Origin: Wolbachia endosymbiont (group E) of Neria commutata
Lineage (GTDB): Bacteria > Pseudomonadota > Alphaproteobacteria > Rickettsiales > Anaplasmataceae
NCBI RefSeq assembly: GCF_964026735.1
Contig: NZ_OZ034692.1
Coordinates: 248,001-312,000, forward strand
Length of the DNA stretch: 64,000 nt
Direction of reading: 5' to 3'
Shown here piece by piece: positions 9,848-19,300 of this stretch. Position 1 is the stretch's first letter. Each line of letters starts with the position of its first letter. The translations under genes were made by a program, and so were the position numbers. The notes below the pieces were generated by a model, which searched no databases, had not been told where the DNA came from, and saw nothing but the letters and a program-made list of their open reading frames with translations.

Positions 9848-11755
9848 CTAAACAGCAATTTTGCCAAGTAAGTTATTTAACTTCTTAGAAAAGCTGCTAG
9901 CATCGTCTATTTCTTCACCCTCTACAATACAAGCCTGATAGAATAATAAGTGGATCATATCCTCCAGTGTAGAATTTTCACCGCCTTCAGTGTGGGATTT
10001 CATTATACTTTTGATTACTAGGTGCTTAGTGTTAATTTCCAGAACTTTTGGAGTGCGGTAATTTAGTTGCTTTTGCTCACGTAAAAAACGCTCCATTCTA
10101 AGATCCATGGCGCCTTCATCAACTGCCAGGCATACAGGGCTGCCCGTTAGTTTTTTAGAAATTTTTACACTTTTTACTAAATCGCCAAGTACTTTAGTAA
10201 AATATTGCAGTATAGACTCTGCACTTTCTTTTGACTCTTCTGCACCCAATTTATTTTCTTCATCTTTTTTCTTATCTTCTTCAGAAGAAAATTTTTCTAA
10301 ATCCACATCCGCACGAGTGACAGACTTAAACTTTTTATCTTTATATTCATGAATTACACTAGTCCAGAAATCATCAACCAGATCAACAAATAGGAGCACT
10401 TCCAATCCTTTGCTGATAAACCCTTCAAGTTGCGGACTGTTTTTTACTGAATCAAGGCTATTTCCAGTTAGATAATAGATCTGTTCCTGCTCAGGTTTCA
10501 TTCTGCTTATATAGTCATCAATGCTGACTAATTTATCACCCTCTGTGCTATGAAATCTACAAATTGAAAGCAATGCTTCTCTTTCGTCAGTGGGCATAGC
10601 TTCACAAAGGCCTTCCTTTAAAACTGCACCAAAATTTGTCCAGAATTTTGTATATTCTTCCAGGTTGTCTTTTGCTTTTTTTCCAAGCTCTGATATCACA
10701 CGTTTAGTGAGAGATTTTCTGATTTGCTCAACAACGCGGTTGTTCTGCAGGGTTTCTCTGCTGATGTTTAGTGGTAAATCTGGTGAATCGACTACGCCTT
10801 TCAAGAAACGTAGATATTGAGGTATAACTTGCACATTATCTTCAGTGATGAAAACCTTATTTACATATAATTTAATAGAGCAACGTCTATCTGGGTGAAA
10901 TAAATCAAAGGGTTTGATGGATGGAACATAAAGCAAATTCGTATATTCAATTGCGCCTTCATTTTTATTGTGCAATACCATCCAAGGCTCCCCACCAACG
11001 TGAGCAACGCCGCGGAAGAAATCATTGTGCTCTTCTTGAGTAACGTCATTTTTCGGCTTAGTCCAAATTGCAGCCTTACTGTTTAGTTTTTCGCTTTCCC
11101 CTTTCTCATCTATAAACTCAACCGGAAAATTTATGTGGTCTGAATAAGTAGTGACAATATTTTCAATACGAAACTTGTCTAAAAATTCATTTTCTTCAGG
11201 ACGCATGATTAGCGTGATTTTCGTCCCTCTTGGAATTTGCTCATCTAGTTTACTTATTGAATATTCTCCATCTCCTTTTGATTTCCATACCCATGAGTCT
11301 TCTTCGCCTGCTTTTCTGGACTCAACTATCACTTCTGAGGCAACCATGAAGCTTGAGTAAAAACCGACACCGAACTTACCAATAAGTTCAACAGCTTGGT
11401 TTGAATCTTTGTTATTTTTAATTGCATCCAAAAATTTCTGTGTACCAGAGCTCGCAATTGTACCCAAGTTATCTATTAAGTCCTGCCTGCTCATTCCAAT
11501 GCCATTATCAGTTATACATAGCTCATTCTCATCTTTATTAACTCTGATCGTGATTTTTAACTCATCACTTGAATCCAGTAAATTTGAATTAGATTGAGAT
11601 TTATAGCGCAATTTGTCACACGCATCTGATGCATTTGATATTAGTTCGCGCAGAAAAATGTCTTTATTGGTATAAAGAGAATGAATTACTATATTTAATA
11701 CCTTCCCTACTTCAGCATCAAATTTTAAATTTTCAGTTTCTTTTATGCTATGCAT
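9848..11755 (-). CDS. htpG: molecular chaperone HtpG (Hsp90)
   Basis: This is an ATP-dependent cytoplasmic chaperone of 635 residues, the normal bacterial length. The GHKL ATPase signatures are intact: [15 protein letters not shown] near residue 37, DNGIGMS near 82, and [14 protein letters not shown] near 125. The middle-domain segment with [10 protein letters not shown] carries the conserved catalytic arginine. The C-terminal dimerisation domain is present. The start ATG at 11755 is preceded by GGAGC. An upstream TTGAAA/TATAAT arrangement is listed separately. Confidence 0.98.
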   Translation of the reverse strand: MHSIKETENLKFDAEVGKVLNIVIHSLYTNKDIFLRELISNASDACDKLRYKSQSNSNLLDSSDELKITIRVNKDENELCITDNGIGMSRQDLIDNLGTIASSGTQKFLDAIKNNKDSNQAVELIGKFGVGFYSSFMVASEVIVESRKAGEEDSWVWKSKGDGEYSISKLDEQIPRGTKITLIMRPEENEFLDKFRIENIVTTYSDHINFPVEFIDEKGESEKLNSKAAIWTKPKNDVTQEEHNDFFRGVAHVGGEPWMVLHNKNEGAIEYTNLLYVPSIKPFDLFHPDRRCSIKLYVNKVFITEDNVQVIPQYLRFLKGVVDSPDLPLNISRETLQNNRVVEQIRKSLTKRVISELGKKAKDNLEEYTKFWTNFGAVLKEGLCEAMPTDEREALLSICRFHSTEGDKLVSIDDYISRMKPEQEQIYYLTGNSLDSVKNSPQLEGFISKGLEVLLFVDLVDDFWTSVIHEYKDKKFKSVTRADVDLEKFSSEEDKKKDEENKLGAEESKESAESILQYFTKVLGDLVKSVKISKKLTGSPVCLAVDEGAMDLRMERFLREQKQLNYRTPKVLEINTKHLVIKSIMKSHTEGGENSTLEDMIHLLFYQACIVEGEEIDDASSFSKKLNNLLGKIAV

Positions 11756-11774
11756 TTTGAGCTCCGTTATTTAC

Positions 11775-11818
11775 CTACTATTATAGTAGATTTAAGTATT
11801 GAACTCAGATCTTTCAAG
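11775..11818 (-). promoter_or_regulatory. candidate htpG promoter region
   Basis: On the minus strand CTTGAAA (11812-11818) matches the sigma-32 -35 core. A perfect TATAAT (11780-11785) sits inside a CTACTAT-T-ATAGTAG inverted repeat (11775-11789), 25-30 bases before the htpG ATG. The spacing of CTTGAAA to TATAAT is too long for one promoter. This may therefore be overlapping heat-shock and sigma-70 elements, or coincidence. No experimental basis. Confidence 0.3.
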
Positions 11819-11901
11819 GTTAAAAGCTAGTTTATTATAGCCGCGCTCTTTATATTTTCCACATTTTCAGCATAAAAATGTTACAGCGCTTGATTTTTTG
11901 A

Positions 11902-12831
11902 CTAAAAAGGGACAAGTTTAGTGAAAAATAATGATATTATTAGTGGAACATAAAATAGCCCTACTGTAACGCTAATTAAAAGTAATAAAGTAGCCTTATC
12001 CGGTTGATAATTTAAGATATTAGCAAGTACTATACTGGATCCAGAAACTGGAATAATAGCAAGCAGCATCAATGCTTTATATATGCTCTCATCATATATT
12101 CCTATAACATGCCTATCTAAAAGGACAATTCCTAGGACAAATAATGGCCAAAATACGTACTTTGCTGTGATAGTGGTTAAAGCAAGCTTCCAATCTATTT
12201 TAAAATTTTTAATTTGTGCAATGCTTACCCCAAGTAATACCATCCCGAGTGTAACGAATGTACTTCTAATATTTAGCATCACGTCTGTCAAAAAAGTAGG
12301 CATTTGTATACCATATATACTTAAAATAAAGCCCAGAACCATTGCGTAGGATGAAGGAAGTTTGAACAACTTTAACATGCATTCTTTTGCAGTATAAATA
12401 CCATTTGCAGCTATGTAAAATCCTAAGCTATTTTCAAATAGCGCCATCCCTATATAACAGACAACATATACAGATACTGAATCTTCGTCGAATAAAGCCA
12501 TAGCAATTGGCAAGCCAAAATAGCCCATACTTGTACTTCCCAAGCTAAATGCTAATATGTTCCTTGTATTATCCTTAAATAAAAAGGAAGAAATATAATA
12601 CACTGATAAAGACATTGTACTGCCTATAAACCATATCAAAACTGGTAGAGAAATTACTTTTAAATTAACTTCTGTATGAGACACTCCATATAAAATCACT
12701 GTTGGGCTAGCTACATAAAAGAGTATTTGAGATATAGTATTTCTATCAATCTTAAGGAATTTTCCTGCTAAATAACCAATAAATATTGTGATATAAATAG
12801 GTAATATTTTGAGAAAAAGAGTAAAAAACAT
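11902..12831 (-). CDS. AEC-family transporter (auxin efflux carrier/malate permease type)
   Basis: This is a 309-residue inner-membrane protein with about ten hydrophobic helices arranged as two five-helix halves, the AEC (Mem_trans) pattern. Early motifs such as ILPIYITIFIGYLAGKF and LFYVASPTVILYG fit the family. Bacterial members move malate or related carboxylates; the substrate cannot be read from sequence. The N-terminal ATG at 12831 begins directly in the first helix. It stands alone, over 70 bp from htpG on the same strand. It looks intact. Confidence 0.85.
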   Translation of the reverse strand: MFFTLFLKILPIYITIFIGYLAGKFLKIDRNTISQILFYVASPTVILYGVSHTEVNLKVISLPVLIWFIGSTMSLSVYYISSFLFKDNTRNILAFSLGSTSMGYFGLPIAMALFDEDSVSVYVVCYIGMALFENSLGFYIAANGIYTAKECMLKLFKLPSSYAMVLGFILSIYGIQMPTFLTDVMLNIRSTFVTLGMVLLGVSIAQIKNFKIDWKLALTTITAKYVFWPLFVLGIVLLDRHVIGIYDESIYKALMLLAIIPVSGSSIVLANILNYQPDKATLLLLISVTVGLFYVPLIISLFFTKLVPF

Positions 12832-13197
12832 ACTGGCTTAGGTTGCAACCCTTTCAATACTTTTGATTGGTAAAATGACATTAGATCTTAAGATATTGCA
12901 AAAGTAAATAAAATTTATTTTCCAGTTTACCCAATTCATAGTTAAATTAAGAAAGATTCGCTTAACATCAAAATTTGCTTTTATATCAAACTTAAGGATG
13001 ATATTTTTATAATAAAATTATGTTAAATTTTTATAAACTTTCTTGTATATTTTTTAGAGGTTTACTAAAGCTTAATCCCGCCTTAATATTATAGCTTGCA
13101 TTCACATGTCAATAACTTTTTCGTGTGCAGGTTCTGCAAATAATATTTCTTGCACTTTAACCTGAATGGTTTACACTTTAAGTGAAATTTCTTGGAT
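12832..13197. other. gene-free spacer before tRNA-Ala
   Basis: This is a 366-bp AT-rich spacer between the divergent AEC transporter and the tRNA gene. No open frame of substance and no RNA gene were recognised. Confidence 0.5.
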
Positions 13198-13270
13198 GGG
13201 GGTATAGCTCAGCTGGTAGAGCATCTGTTTTGCACGCAGAAGGTCAGCGGTTCGATCCCGCTTACCTCCA
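13198..13270 (+). tRNA. tRNA-Ala (TGC anticodon)
   Basis: This 73-nt sequence folds as a cloverleaf. The acceptor GGGGGTA pairs with TACCTCC with one G-U. The D-arm is CTCAGCTGGTAGAGC. The anticodon loop TTTGCAC carries TGC. The T-arm is AGCGG-TTCGATC-CCGCT, and the discriminator is A. The 3' CCA is not encoded (ACTTT follows). TGC reads alanine codons. Confidence 0.95.
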
Positions 13271-13635
13271 CTTTTTGATGTCCATGAACTTTTCTATAAG
13301 GTAATTCCAGAATATTTCAAAATCCGCCACAGTAGCTAGCTTTAATCCATTGTGCATGGGGTGTTTTGTATTCAATTATTCCCTAAAAAATCCCCATATT
13401 TTTACATAATCTGTTAATAAAGCTCTCTATTTCTCCGTTATATAGGGATTTTTGCCCATTTTTGAAAAAATAAAGAGTAAATAAGTAAATAAAAGAATTT
13501 AAGATAACGCTAAAAAGCATGTTTCTTTTAAAAAATATTTAGTTCAAAAAAAATGTTGCCTTGTAAATAAATTTGAAGATACTAAATTGAGTATATTTAA
13601 TAATAAGTGTGGTTTTATGTAATACCACATACTAT
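13271..13635. repeat. gene-free spacer with a dispersed repeat shared with the other tRNA spacer
   Basis: No gene was seen. Around 13445-13495 the text (TTTTTGCCCATTTTTGAAAA, then AAAGAGTAAATAAGTAAA) is similar to 20330-20385 downstream of the CAU tRNA (TTTTTTGCCCTTTTTGAGAA, then AAAGAGTAAAGAGAAGTAAA). This suggests a dispersed non-coding repeat found after both tRNA genes in the window. Confidence 0.45.
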
Positions 13636-13771
13636 AAAAAAGGTTAGGGAGTTTGTTAATATTGCAAGTAACAACATGACTCTCCTACTTTTAGCTGCTG
13701 AATATGGGAACCTAGACATAGTAAGGTACATTATCGATAAAGGTATAAGGACTTCTGATCGTACAATATGA
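13636..13771 (+). pseudogene. ankyrin-repeat gene fragment
   Basis: The plus-strand frame encodes KKVREFVNIASNN, then MTLLLLAAEYGNLDIVRYII, then DKGIRTSDRTI and a TGA. That is one clean ankyrin repeat (TLLLLAAEYGNLDIVRYIIDKG). A stop lies immediately upstream in frame and there is no start, so it is a relic of a longer ankyrin gene. Confidence 0.7.
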
Positions 13772-13874
13772 AAAAGGTAGTCAACGATTTCAAAAAGTTT
13801 CTTCCTCATCTACATATTTAATGCAGATAAAGTGCTGATATTCTATATAAAATGTGTATGTGACTTAGATAAGT

Positions 13875-14250
13875 GCTATTTTCTTATCGTCTCTGTCCAT
13901 TTATTATCTTCTACACCTTGTTTAGTAGCTTCTCCTTCTTTATTATCTGCCTCCTTATCAATAATATCTTTCTGCTTGACTTCTAGGACAACATATTTAC
14001 TTACTTCTCTCATATCGTCATAAAACATTACAACAGGAATAGCAAGAGCAGCAGCAATGGCTACAACTGGAACACAAAGAAGTGATAAGCCTATTCCTTC
14101 GCAAGTTTTTCCTTTTCACCAAAAGAACCAATGCTTTCCGTATAAAATTTATTTTCTTGCTATCCGCTTTTTCATTTTTAACCTTATCTGCAACAGTTTT
14201 TACTTTTTTAAAAAGACTTGGATCATTTTTTTGATCTTTTTCTAATAGCC
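13875..14250 (-). pseudogene. truncated, frameshifted membrane-protein gene
   Basis: Read on the minus strand, the 5' part encodes DPSLFKKVKTVADKVKNEKA and a basic stretch. A frame change near 14100 then continues as GIGLSLLCVPVVAIAAALAI with a membrane helix and an acidic/lysine tail ending ...NKWTETIRK and TAG at 13875-13877. The 5' end stops at the ISL2-like IS boundary near 14255. It is therefore the 3' remnant of a one-helix or two-helix Wolbachia membrane protein cut by the IS and then frameshifted. The family is not known to me. Confidence 0.6.
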
Positions 14251-14252
14251 CT

Positions 14253-14914
14253 CCTGCGAAAAGGTAGAAAGTAGGTGAAAACGACTAAAAAGCATGTAAA
14301 ATGAAAGTTTTAGAAGAGGGAAGATGGCAATAAGTTACGTAAAAATAGCAAAAACACCATATGTTTTTAGACAATTGACAGGGCTCACAACATCTGAATT
14401 TGAAAAAATTGTGGCAAAAGTGCGTCCAGAGTGGGAAAAAATGGAGGCGAAAAAGAAATGTCACGGAAGAAAATCGCATGTTGAGGAGCTAGAAGACAGG
14501 ATTTTATGTGTTCTAATTTATTACAGAACGTACATAACGCATCCATTTTTGGGCTTTTTGTTTAATTTGCACAACTCAAATATTTGCCGACTTTTGAAGA
14601 AAATGGAGCCATTATTGGCCAAAAAAATTGCGATAAAAAAGGATAGAACGCTGACTCCAGAGAGGATTTAAAAATTTTAGCAGACGTTACGGAGCAGCCT
14701 ATGCAGCGGCCGAAAGACAACAAAAAACGTAAGAGAAGCTACTCAGGAAAAAAAGAAAACAACCACCAGTAGATAGTATAAAATATGCTGACTCACACCT
14801 ACCGCAATTTTCAGAAAAAATATAACATGAGATTTAATATTATTGCTGGAATTGTAAATTTGCGGCATAGTTTTTAATAATTTTTGAGCTGGGGATTTTT
14901 TACCAGATTTTATA
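14253..14914 (+). mobile_element. decayed ISL2-like IS copy (internal deletion), interrupted by IS630
   Basis: The left end CCCTCCTGCGAAAAGG matches the outer end of the full copy at 58372. The transposase N-half is open from ATG 14324 to 14671 and, unlike the full copies, has GAG (Glu) where they carry TAG. It then loses the frame through a one-base deletion (GGATTTAAAAA versus GGATTTTAAAAA). About 250-300 bp of the middle of the element is missing around 14770-14795. The right end stops in ACCAGATTTTAT, exactly where the IS630 element begins, and does not resume after it. Confidence 0.8.
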
Positions 14915-15859
14915 GCCCTTCTCATAATAATCCAAATGGCTCATAAAAAGGCAGAATCGACAGCTTGACAGAAAGATTTAAAGAGAGGGATATTTTTCCT
15001 TGCTCTATTTTAATAGGAAACCATTGGTGCTCAATTTCATTAAAATCAGGAGAATACGCAGGAAGATAAAGAATTTCAGCACCAACTCCTTTGGCAAGCT
15101 CACTCATTTTCTTGGACTTATGGAAACTCGCATTATCTAAAATTACCGTCTGCTCAGGCTATAAAATTGGAGTTAAAAATTGCTCAAACCAGGCGTTAAA
15201 AAGCTCTGTATTGCAGTATCCTTCAACAGTCAATGGAGCCACTATTTTTCTCTTGCTTAGTGCTGCAAACATGTTAATTCGCTGACTTTTTGACCCAAAT
15301 TTAAGAGCATGAAATTTTTCTCCTTTTTTGCAATATCCATACTCATAATCCTCCGTGTTGTCTATTCCAGATTTGTCAATATATACGAGATTATCAGGAG
15401 CTTACGTTGCTATAATCTTCAAAAATTCAGCTCGTTTTTCTTCATTTCTTTCTTTATATCCATAGGTCTTTTTTTTTCTTGTAAATCCAATGTTTTTGAG
15501 AGCACGATGAATCGTTTGGCGACTGATATTGCCCCAAAGTTCAGCTATTTCCGATTGAGTCATGTTTTTTCGCAAATTCAGCAAAAGCATTCCAGTCCGT
15601 AATTTTGTGATTATAACCTACACTTCCCGGCTTTTTCGATGCAAAATCTCCCGTCTCCTTCTTCCTCACCTGCCATTCATACAAAGTTGTTTCTCCTATC
15701 TTAAATCTTTTTGCCACAACTTCTCTGCTTTCGCCTTGCGTCCAGAGCCTCCATTGCTTTTTCCTTAAATCGTTAACTATATCTATATGCTGCCGGCATT
15801 CAACACTCCTCATACCCTAAATCCTTAGCCTACACTATTTGGATTATTGGGAGAAGGGG
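14915..15859 (-). mobile_element. IS630-family element with inverted repeats and TA duplication
   Basis: The ends are inverted: GCCCTTCTCATAATAATCCA on the left, and TGGATTATTGGGAGAAGGGG on the right reads CCCCTTCTCCCAATAATCCA when inverted. Both are flanked by TA (14913-14914 and 15860-15861), the hallmark of the IS630/Tc1 type. It sits in the ISL2-like remnant on its left. The sequence on the right is not the rest of that element, so a deletion or rearrangement followed. Confidence 0.85.
14922..15813 (-). pseudogene. IS630-family transposase, degenerate
   Basis: Three reading-frame pieces line up as one transposase. The N-terminal piece is a helix-turn-helix with WTQGESREVVAKRFKIGETT and KPGS. 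The middle piece is NMTQSEIAELWGNISRQTIH. The C-terminal DDE portion has EILYLPAYSPDFNEIEHQW, the third acidic residue region. Frame changes near 15560 and stops near 15400 and 15170 break it. It is about 300 codons in total, the usual length for Wolbachia IS630 transposases. Not functional as it stands. Confidence 0.85.
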
Positions 15860-15874
15860 TATTATAGTCAAATT

Positions 15875-17152
15875 TTACATTATTCTCTTATCACTTACTT
15901 TGAAAGGCCTAACATCAGAAAGATGCTTAGAAAGAGGGGAGGAAACATGTACTTCTGTTATATTGCTCATAATTTTTTCCTTTCTTTGGCGACCGTCAGA
16001 TTGAGTCCTTAATCTAAAACTCCCCTCATCTGCACTGCCACTAATGTTCATGACTTCAACTGTATTATCGTTGATTGCTGCTAAATGTAATGGTGTATAG
16101 CCTAGCCTATTAGTCTGATTGATTACAAAGAATGCATCAGTCATTAACATAGCTGCCATTTTCTCTATTAAAAAGGCCATGGCTTCACCATGCTTTTCTT
16201 TATCTTCAATTGTTTCTATACTTGCTATGTGATGTAGAGGAGTGTCACCATTGTTGTTTTCTATAAATGCTATATGATCACCAATTATACGCTCTATACA
16301 CTCTTTATTACCAGATTTGGCAGCATAATGTAGCAAATTATTACCATATTTATCTTTTTTGTGAATTTCATTTTCAAATTGAAAAATTCCGTTTTTCTTA
16401 AATTTATCTCTTAAATAATCAAGACATTTAATGTTACCACTTTGAGCAACAAAGAGCAGTTCACTTCTGTTGTATATGTCATCAGAAAATCTTGCACCTT
16501 CTGTGAGTAATAACTGAAAGCACTCTTGACTTCCAGATTGAGCAGCACAATGTAATGGTGTTTTTCCATATCTATCTTTTTTATTAATTTCCCTCGCTAA
16601 CTTGAATTGATTCTTTAGAAAGTTTACTATTATCTTTAATGGTTCCGATTTTCCTTGCTTAGCTGCATCATGTAATGTTAGTTCTTCTTTCATATAACCA
16701 AGCAAATAATTAATGTTATCTTTATCACCTCTTTGAATAGCTATCGTGAGAAGAGAATGCCCATCATCACTTCTAGTATCCCATTCTTGACTTAAGAAAC
16801 GATCAATTAATATGGAGGCTATATCTGTTTGGTCTTTTTGTAATTCTTGTATGATTTCGTCAATAGACATCAAGAAATTATCTTTTGATATCTCATTAAT
16901 ACGATCATATAATTTCACTAAATCTTTTTCTGTTATATTCTCTCCATTATTTATAGAGAGATCTATTTGTGAGCCAATACTTTGTTGTTTCATAAGGTTA
17001 AATGTTGAACCTAGTCGGTTATTACTTGACAGTCCGCTAACAGAGCTACTACGTGCTCTCGAATCTCCGCTGACACTTAACATATTTTGACTTGTTATGT
17101 TAGCTTTGCTATTGGTTGATGTATTGTTTTCGTTTGTCATATTATTACCCAT
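15875..17152 (-). CDS. ankyrin-repeat protein
   Basis: This 425-residue protein has no signal peptide or membrane helix. Residues 1-60 are Ser/Asn-rich and look disordered. Ankyrin-type repeats run from about 135 to 360: GHSLLTIAIQRGD, LTLHDAAKQGK, GKTPLHCAAQSGS, SELLFVAQSGN, GNNLLHYAAKSGN, GDTPLHHIASIE, GYTPLHLAAINDN. A short basic/serine tail follows. It probably binds a host or bacterial protein; no partner can be read. It begins just past the IS630 boundary, and its 3' end is intact (TAA-side sequence lies outside the IS). An alternative start is the ATG four codons later. Confidence 0.9.
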   Translation of the reverse strand: MGNNMTNENNTSTNSKANITSQNMLSVSGDSRARSSSVSGLSSNNRLGSTFNLMKQQSIGSQIDLSINNGENITEKDLVKLYDRINEISKDNFLMSIDEIIQELQKDQTDIASILIDRFLSQEWDTRSDDGHSLLTIAIQRGDKDNINYLLGYMKEELTLHDAAKQGKSEPLKIIVNFLKNQFKLAREINKKDRYGKTPLHCAAQSGSQECFQLLLTEGARFSDDIYNRSELLFVAQSGNIKCLDYLRDKFKKNGIFQFENEIHKKDKYGNNLLHYAAKSGNKECIERIIGDHIAFIENNNGDTPLHHIASIETIEDKEKHGEAMAFLIEKMAAMLMTDAFFVINQTNRLGYTPLHLAAINDNTVEVMNISGSADEGSFRLRTQSDGRQRKEKIMSNITEVHVSSPLSKHLSDVRPFKVSDKRIM

Positions 17153-17242
17153 AATAAATTAACAATCATGTTAGTATGATGGTTTATTATGGTAAACGTT
17201 TTGTTAAAATAGACCGTTCGCTTAATCGGCTGGTTAGAATTT

Positions 17243-18043
17243 TTATGAAGCTGTTGAGCGTGTATTGTGGAGTTTTATAAATTTTAGCCTTGCTGCCACT
17301 TTGTGTGTAGGTATTTTTTCACTTACGATTTTTGAGACTGTAGCCATGTTCAATAGTTTTGCATAAAACGCTGCAGCATTTTTCAAATCTGACAGACTAT
17401 CCAGAATAATAGCTAGATTATAGGTATAAAAAGCGTTATTTTGGTCAAGAGAAACTGCAGTTACCATACACTCCTTAGCTTTTGCAAAATCATTCTGTTT
17501 CATATAGATTAAACCTAAATTTGCCAATAAAGGAGCGTAATTTTTGTGTGTATTGTACAACTTTAACATTTCCTCCAACGCCAAATCAGGATCGTATTGC
17601 GCAATTATTGTTAGAAAATTTTCTAATATATAAGAGTTATTAGGATATTCTTTTAGTAGCCTTACGTATATATCTTTAGCTCTTTTGTATTCTTTATTGG
17701 TATAGTAAATATTGCCCAATCCAATTAAAGAATTTTTATGATAAGGAATTTTTGTAGTGATTTGATTAAGAAGAGAAATTGCTGTTTCACTGTCCCCTGA
17801 TTCAAAATAACCTTTTGCCTTTCTAAAAGTAGAACGTATATCAAAATTCTTGTCAGAATTTTGTGCGATTTTAATATTAAATTTATTACTTTTTCTCTCA
17901 ATAATATCATTATCTTCGTGCTTTTTATCAACTTTTATATGCTTAGCAATGTTATTAAAGGTTTTTTGTATCTCAGAATCTTCACTAGCATGGAGATCGG
18001 AAAATTGTAATAAAATTATAATAAAAATTGATATACGTAACAC
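17243..18043 (-). CDS. secreted TPR-repeat protein
   Basis: A hydrophobic N-terminal segment (IFIIILLQFSDLHAS, residues 5-20) looks like a Sec signal peptide with cleavage near HAS-ED, so the protein is probably periplasmic. From about residue 70 to 225 there are four to five tetratricopeptide units (AKGYFESGDSETAISLLNQI, GLGNIYYTNKEYKRAKDIYV, LANLGLIYMKQNDFAKAKEC, YNLAIILDSLSDLKNAAAFY). TPR proteins scaffold complexes; the partner here is unknown. The 266-residue frame is intact. It is flanked upstream by the hairpin at 18110-18131. Confidence 0.85.
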   Translation of the reverse strand: MLRISIFIIILLQFSDLHASEDSEIQKTFNNIAKHIKVDKKHEDNDIIERKSNKFNIKIAQNSDKNFDIRSTFRKAKGYFESGDSETAISLLNQITTKIPYHKNSLIGLGNIYYTNKEYKRAKDIYVRLLKEYPNNSYILENFLTIIAQYDPDLALEEMLKLYNTHKNYAPLLANLGLIYMKQNDFAKAKECMVTAVSLDQNNAFYTYNLAIILDSLSDLKNAAAFYAKLLNMATVSKIVSEKIPTHKVAARLKFIKLHNTRSTAS

Positions 18044-18109
18044 AGTGAAAAATTATAAATGCTGATGTACCTATTTCATATAATAGTAAAGGTATTATTA
18101 ATTATCAGG

Positions 18110-18135
18110 TACCCCGCTAACAAGTAGCGGGGTTT
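18110..18135 (+). repeat. Wolbachia-type palindrome resembling a terminator
   Basis: CCCCGCTA-ACAAG-TAGCGGGG is followed by TTTTT on the plus strand. Both neighbours are on the minus strand, so the T-run does not serve them. The same core (CCCGCTAACAAGCAGCGGG) recurs at 19550-19568, which points to a dispersed palindromic repeat, not a gene-specific terminator. Confidence 0.7.
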
Positions 18136-18162
18136 TTAGGTTAGTGGGCCTAAATATTGAAA

Positions 18163-18699
18163 TTAGCCTCTTCCACCGCTTACTCCAGTACTATTAGAAT
18201 GTAAGCTTGTAAGAGATCCAGATGGTGCTAGGCTAGGACTATTTGGATTTTCTGCTTGAGGTGATTGATCACTTGTTCCTTGGTCCGAAACTCTACTTGC
18301 TCTTACCATTTCAAGTACTTTTCTCGCTTCATGAATAGCTCCTTGTAAAACACTTAAGCCTGATGATGGACTTCTTGAACTTTGTTCTAAACTTGTAACA
18401 CTATTTGATGGCGTATAGGCCAGTGTTTTAGAAGTAGTTTCAGCTTGTTCTCGTGGATCATCACCCTCAGGAAGTAATGGATTCACTTCTGGGCCAGTAT
18501 TAGGTGCATTATTTCCTGATTTGAGTCTAGCTCCGTCTTTCTTACCTGAATTACTTTCTAAGTCTTGAAGACCATATCCACTGGTTTTATAACAATAATC
18601 ATAAAGCTTTTTTGCTCCTACTCCTAGTATAAATAATCCTACTCCTAATGCTGCCCAACCAGTACTCTGCTGCTGATATTCCTGGCCCTTGTCCTTCAA
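18163..18699 (-). CDS. membrane-anchored Ser-rich protein, probable second half of a frame-split gene
   Basis: A 178-residue frame begins inside the end of the upstream frame (overlap 18599-18699). Its only clear feature is one membrane helix at about residues 13-35 (GWAALGVGLFILGVGAKKLYDY). A hydrophilic, Ser/Pro/Asn-rich tail follows with no fold I recognise. No convincing ribosome site precedes the ATG. The frame remains open upstream of it, and the C-terminal 30 residues of the other frame look like a frameshift product. A single-base indel would fuse the two into one protein of about 380 residues. Confidence 0.5.
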   Translation of the reverse strand: MKDKGQEYQQQSTGWAALGVGLFILGVGAKKLYDYCYKTSGYGLQDLESNSGKKDGARLKSGNNAPNTGPEVNPLLPEGDDPREQAETTSKTLAYTPSNSVTSLEQSSRSPSSGLSVLQGAIHEARKVLEMVRASRVSDQGTSDQSPQAENPNSPSLAPSGSLTSLHSNSTGVSGGRG

Positions 18700-19300
18700 T
18701 AGCTGGTACTGCAGTAGGTTCTACTGCGTTTGTTCCATTGAATACAGGAAGTATTTCATCAGTTCTATTTGTCGGTCTGTTAATCCATGTAGCTGTTGTT
18801 CCATTTTTAACGTCAAATGCTCCGTCTGAAATTATTTGTCGCATTAGAGGAGCTGGGTATACATACTCACTATTTAATGGAAGATATGTCTCGGCAAAGT
18901 CTTCAATATTTTGAAATCTGCTGTCTCTACTAGATGTCACTTTACTTATAAGTTGCTGTATTCTAGAAGACATTTCACCAGGAATTTCATAAGTTTTGAT
19001 GTTTGTATTCTTGCCATTTTGTTTTTTACGAATACACGCAAATTCTTGTCCATAATTACCTGATTCTCGATTACATAAGAAAGGCGTTACACCTACAGAG
19101 AAATATTCTTTTTCTTTTGTAGCTTTATTTTTTAGAATAAGATTAATATAACCTTTATCACCTCTAGAAAAATTGTTACCAATTTGGATTTGATAATTTT
19201 TTAACAATTCATTATCACCAGTTTCAACGAATTTTATAAACTCATCAGCTAGTTTCTGTTTTGGATCTTTCGTAAGTAGACCTATTAATCCTGTGAACAT
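18599..19300 (-). CDS. unknown protein, probable first half of a frame-split gene
   Basis: The start ATG at 19300 is chosen because GAGGAG lies 8 bases upstream; the longer frame from 19348 has no such site. The 233 residues begin with a short hydrophobic stretch (MFTGLIGLLTK) and contain a mixed alpha/beta region with ATKEKEYFSVGVTPFLCNRE. I do not recognise the family. The last residues (SIRSRIIYTRSRSKKAL) are basic and arise where the sequence in the next frame encodes a good membrane helix, so the true product probably shifts into that frame near 18660. Confidence 0.55.
   Translation of the reverse strand: MFTGLIGLLTKDPKQKLADEFIKFVETGDNELLKNYQIQIGNNFSRGDKGYINLILKNKATKEKEYFSVGVTPFLCNRESGNYGQEFACIRKKQNGKNTNIKTYEIPGEMSSRIQQLISKVTSSRDSRFQNIEDFAETYLPLNSEYVYPAPLMRQIISDGAFDVKNGTTATWINRPTNRTDEILPVFNGTNAVEPTAVPAIEGQGPGISAAEYWLGSIRSRIIYTRSRSKKAL

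Noticed and set aside
18110-18135. Rho-independent terminator for a neighbouring gene
   Set aside because: The T-run is on the strand opposite to both genes, and the palindrome recurs at 19550.
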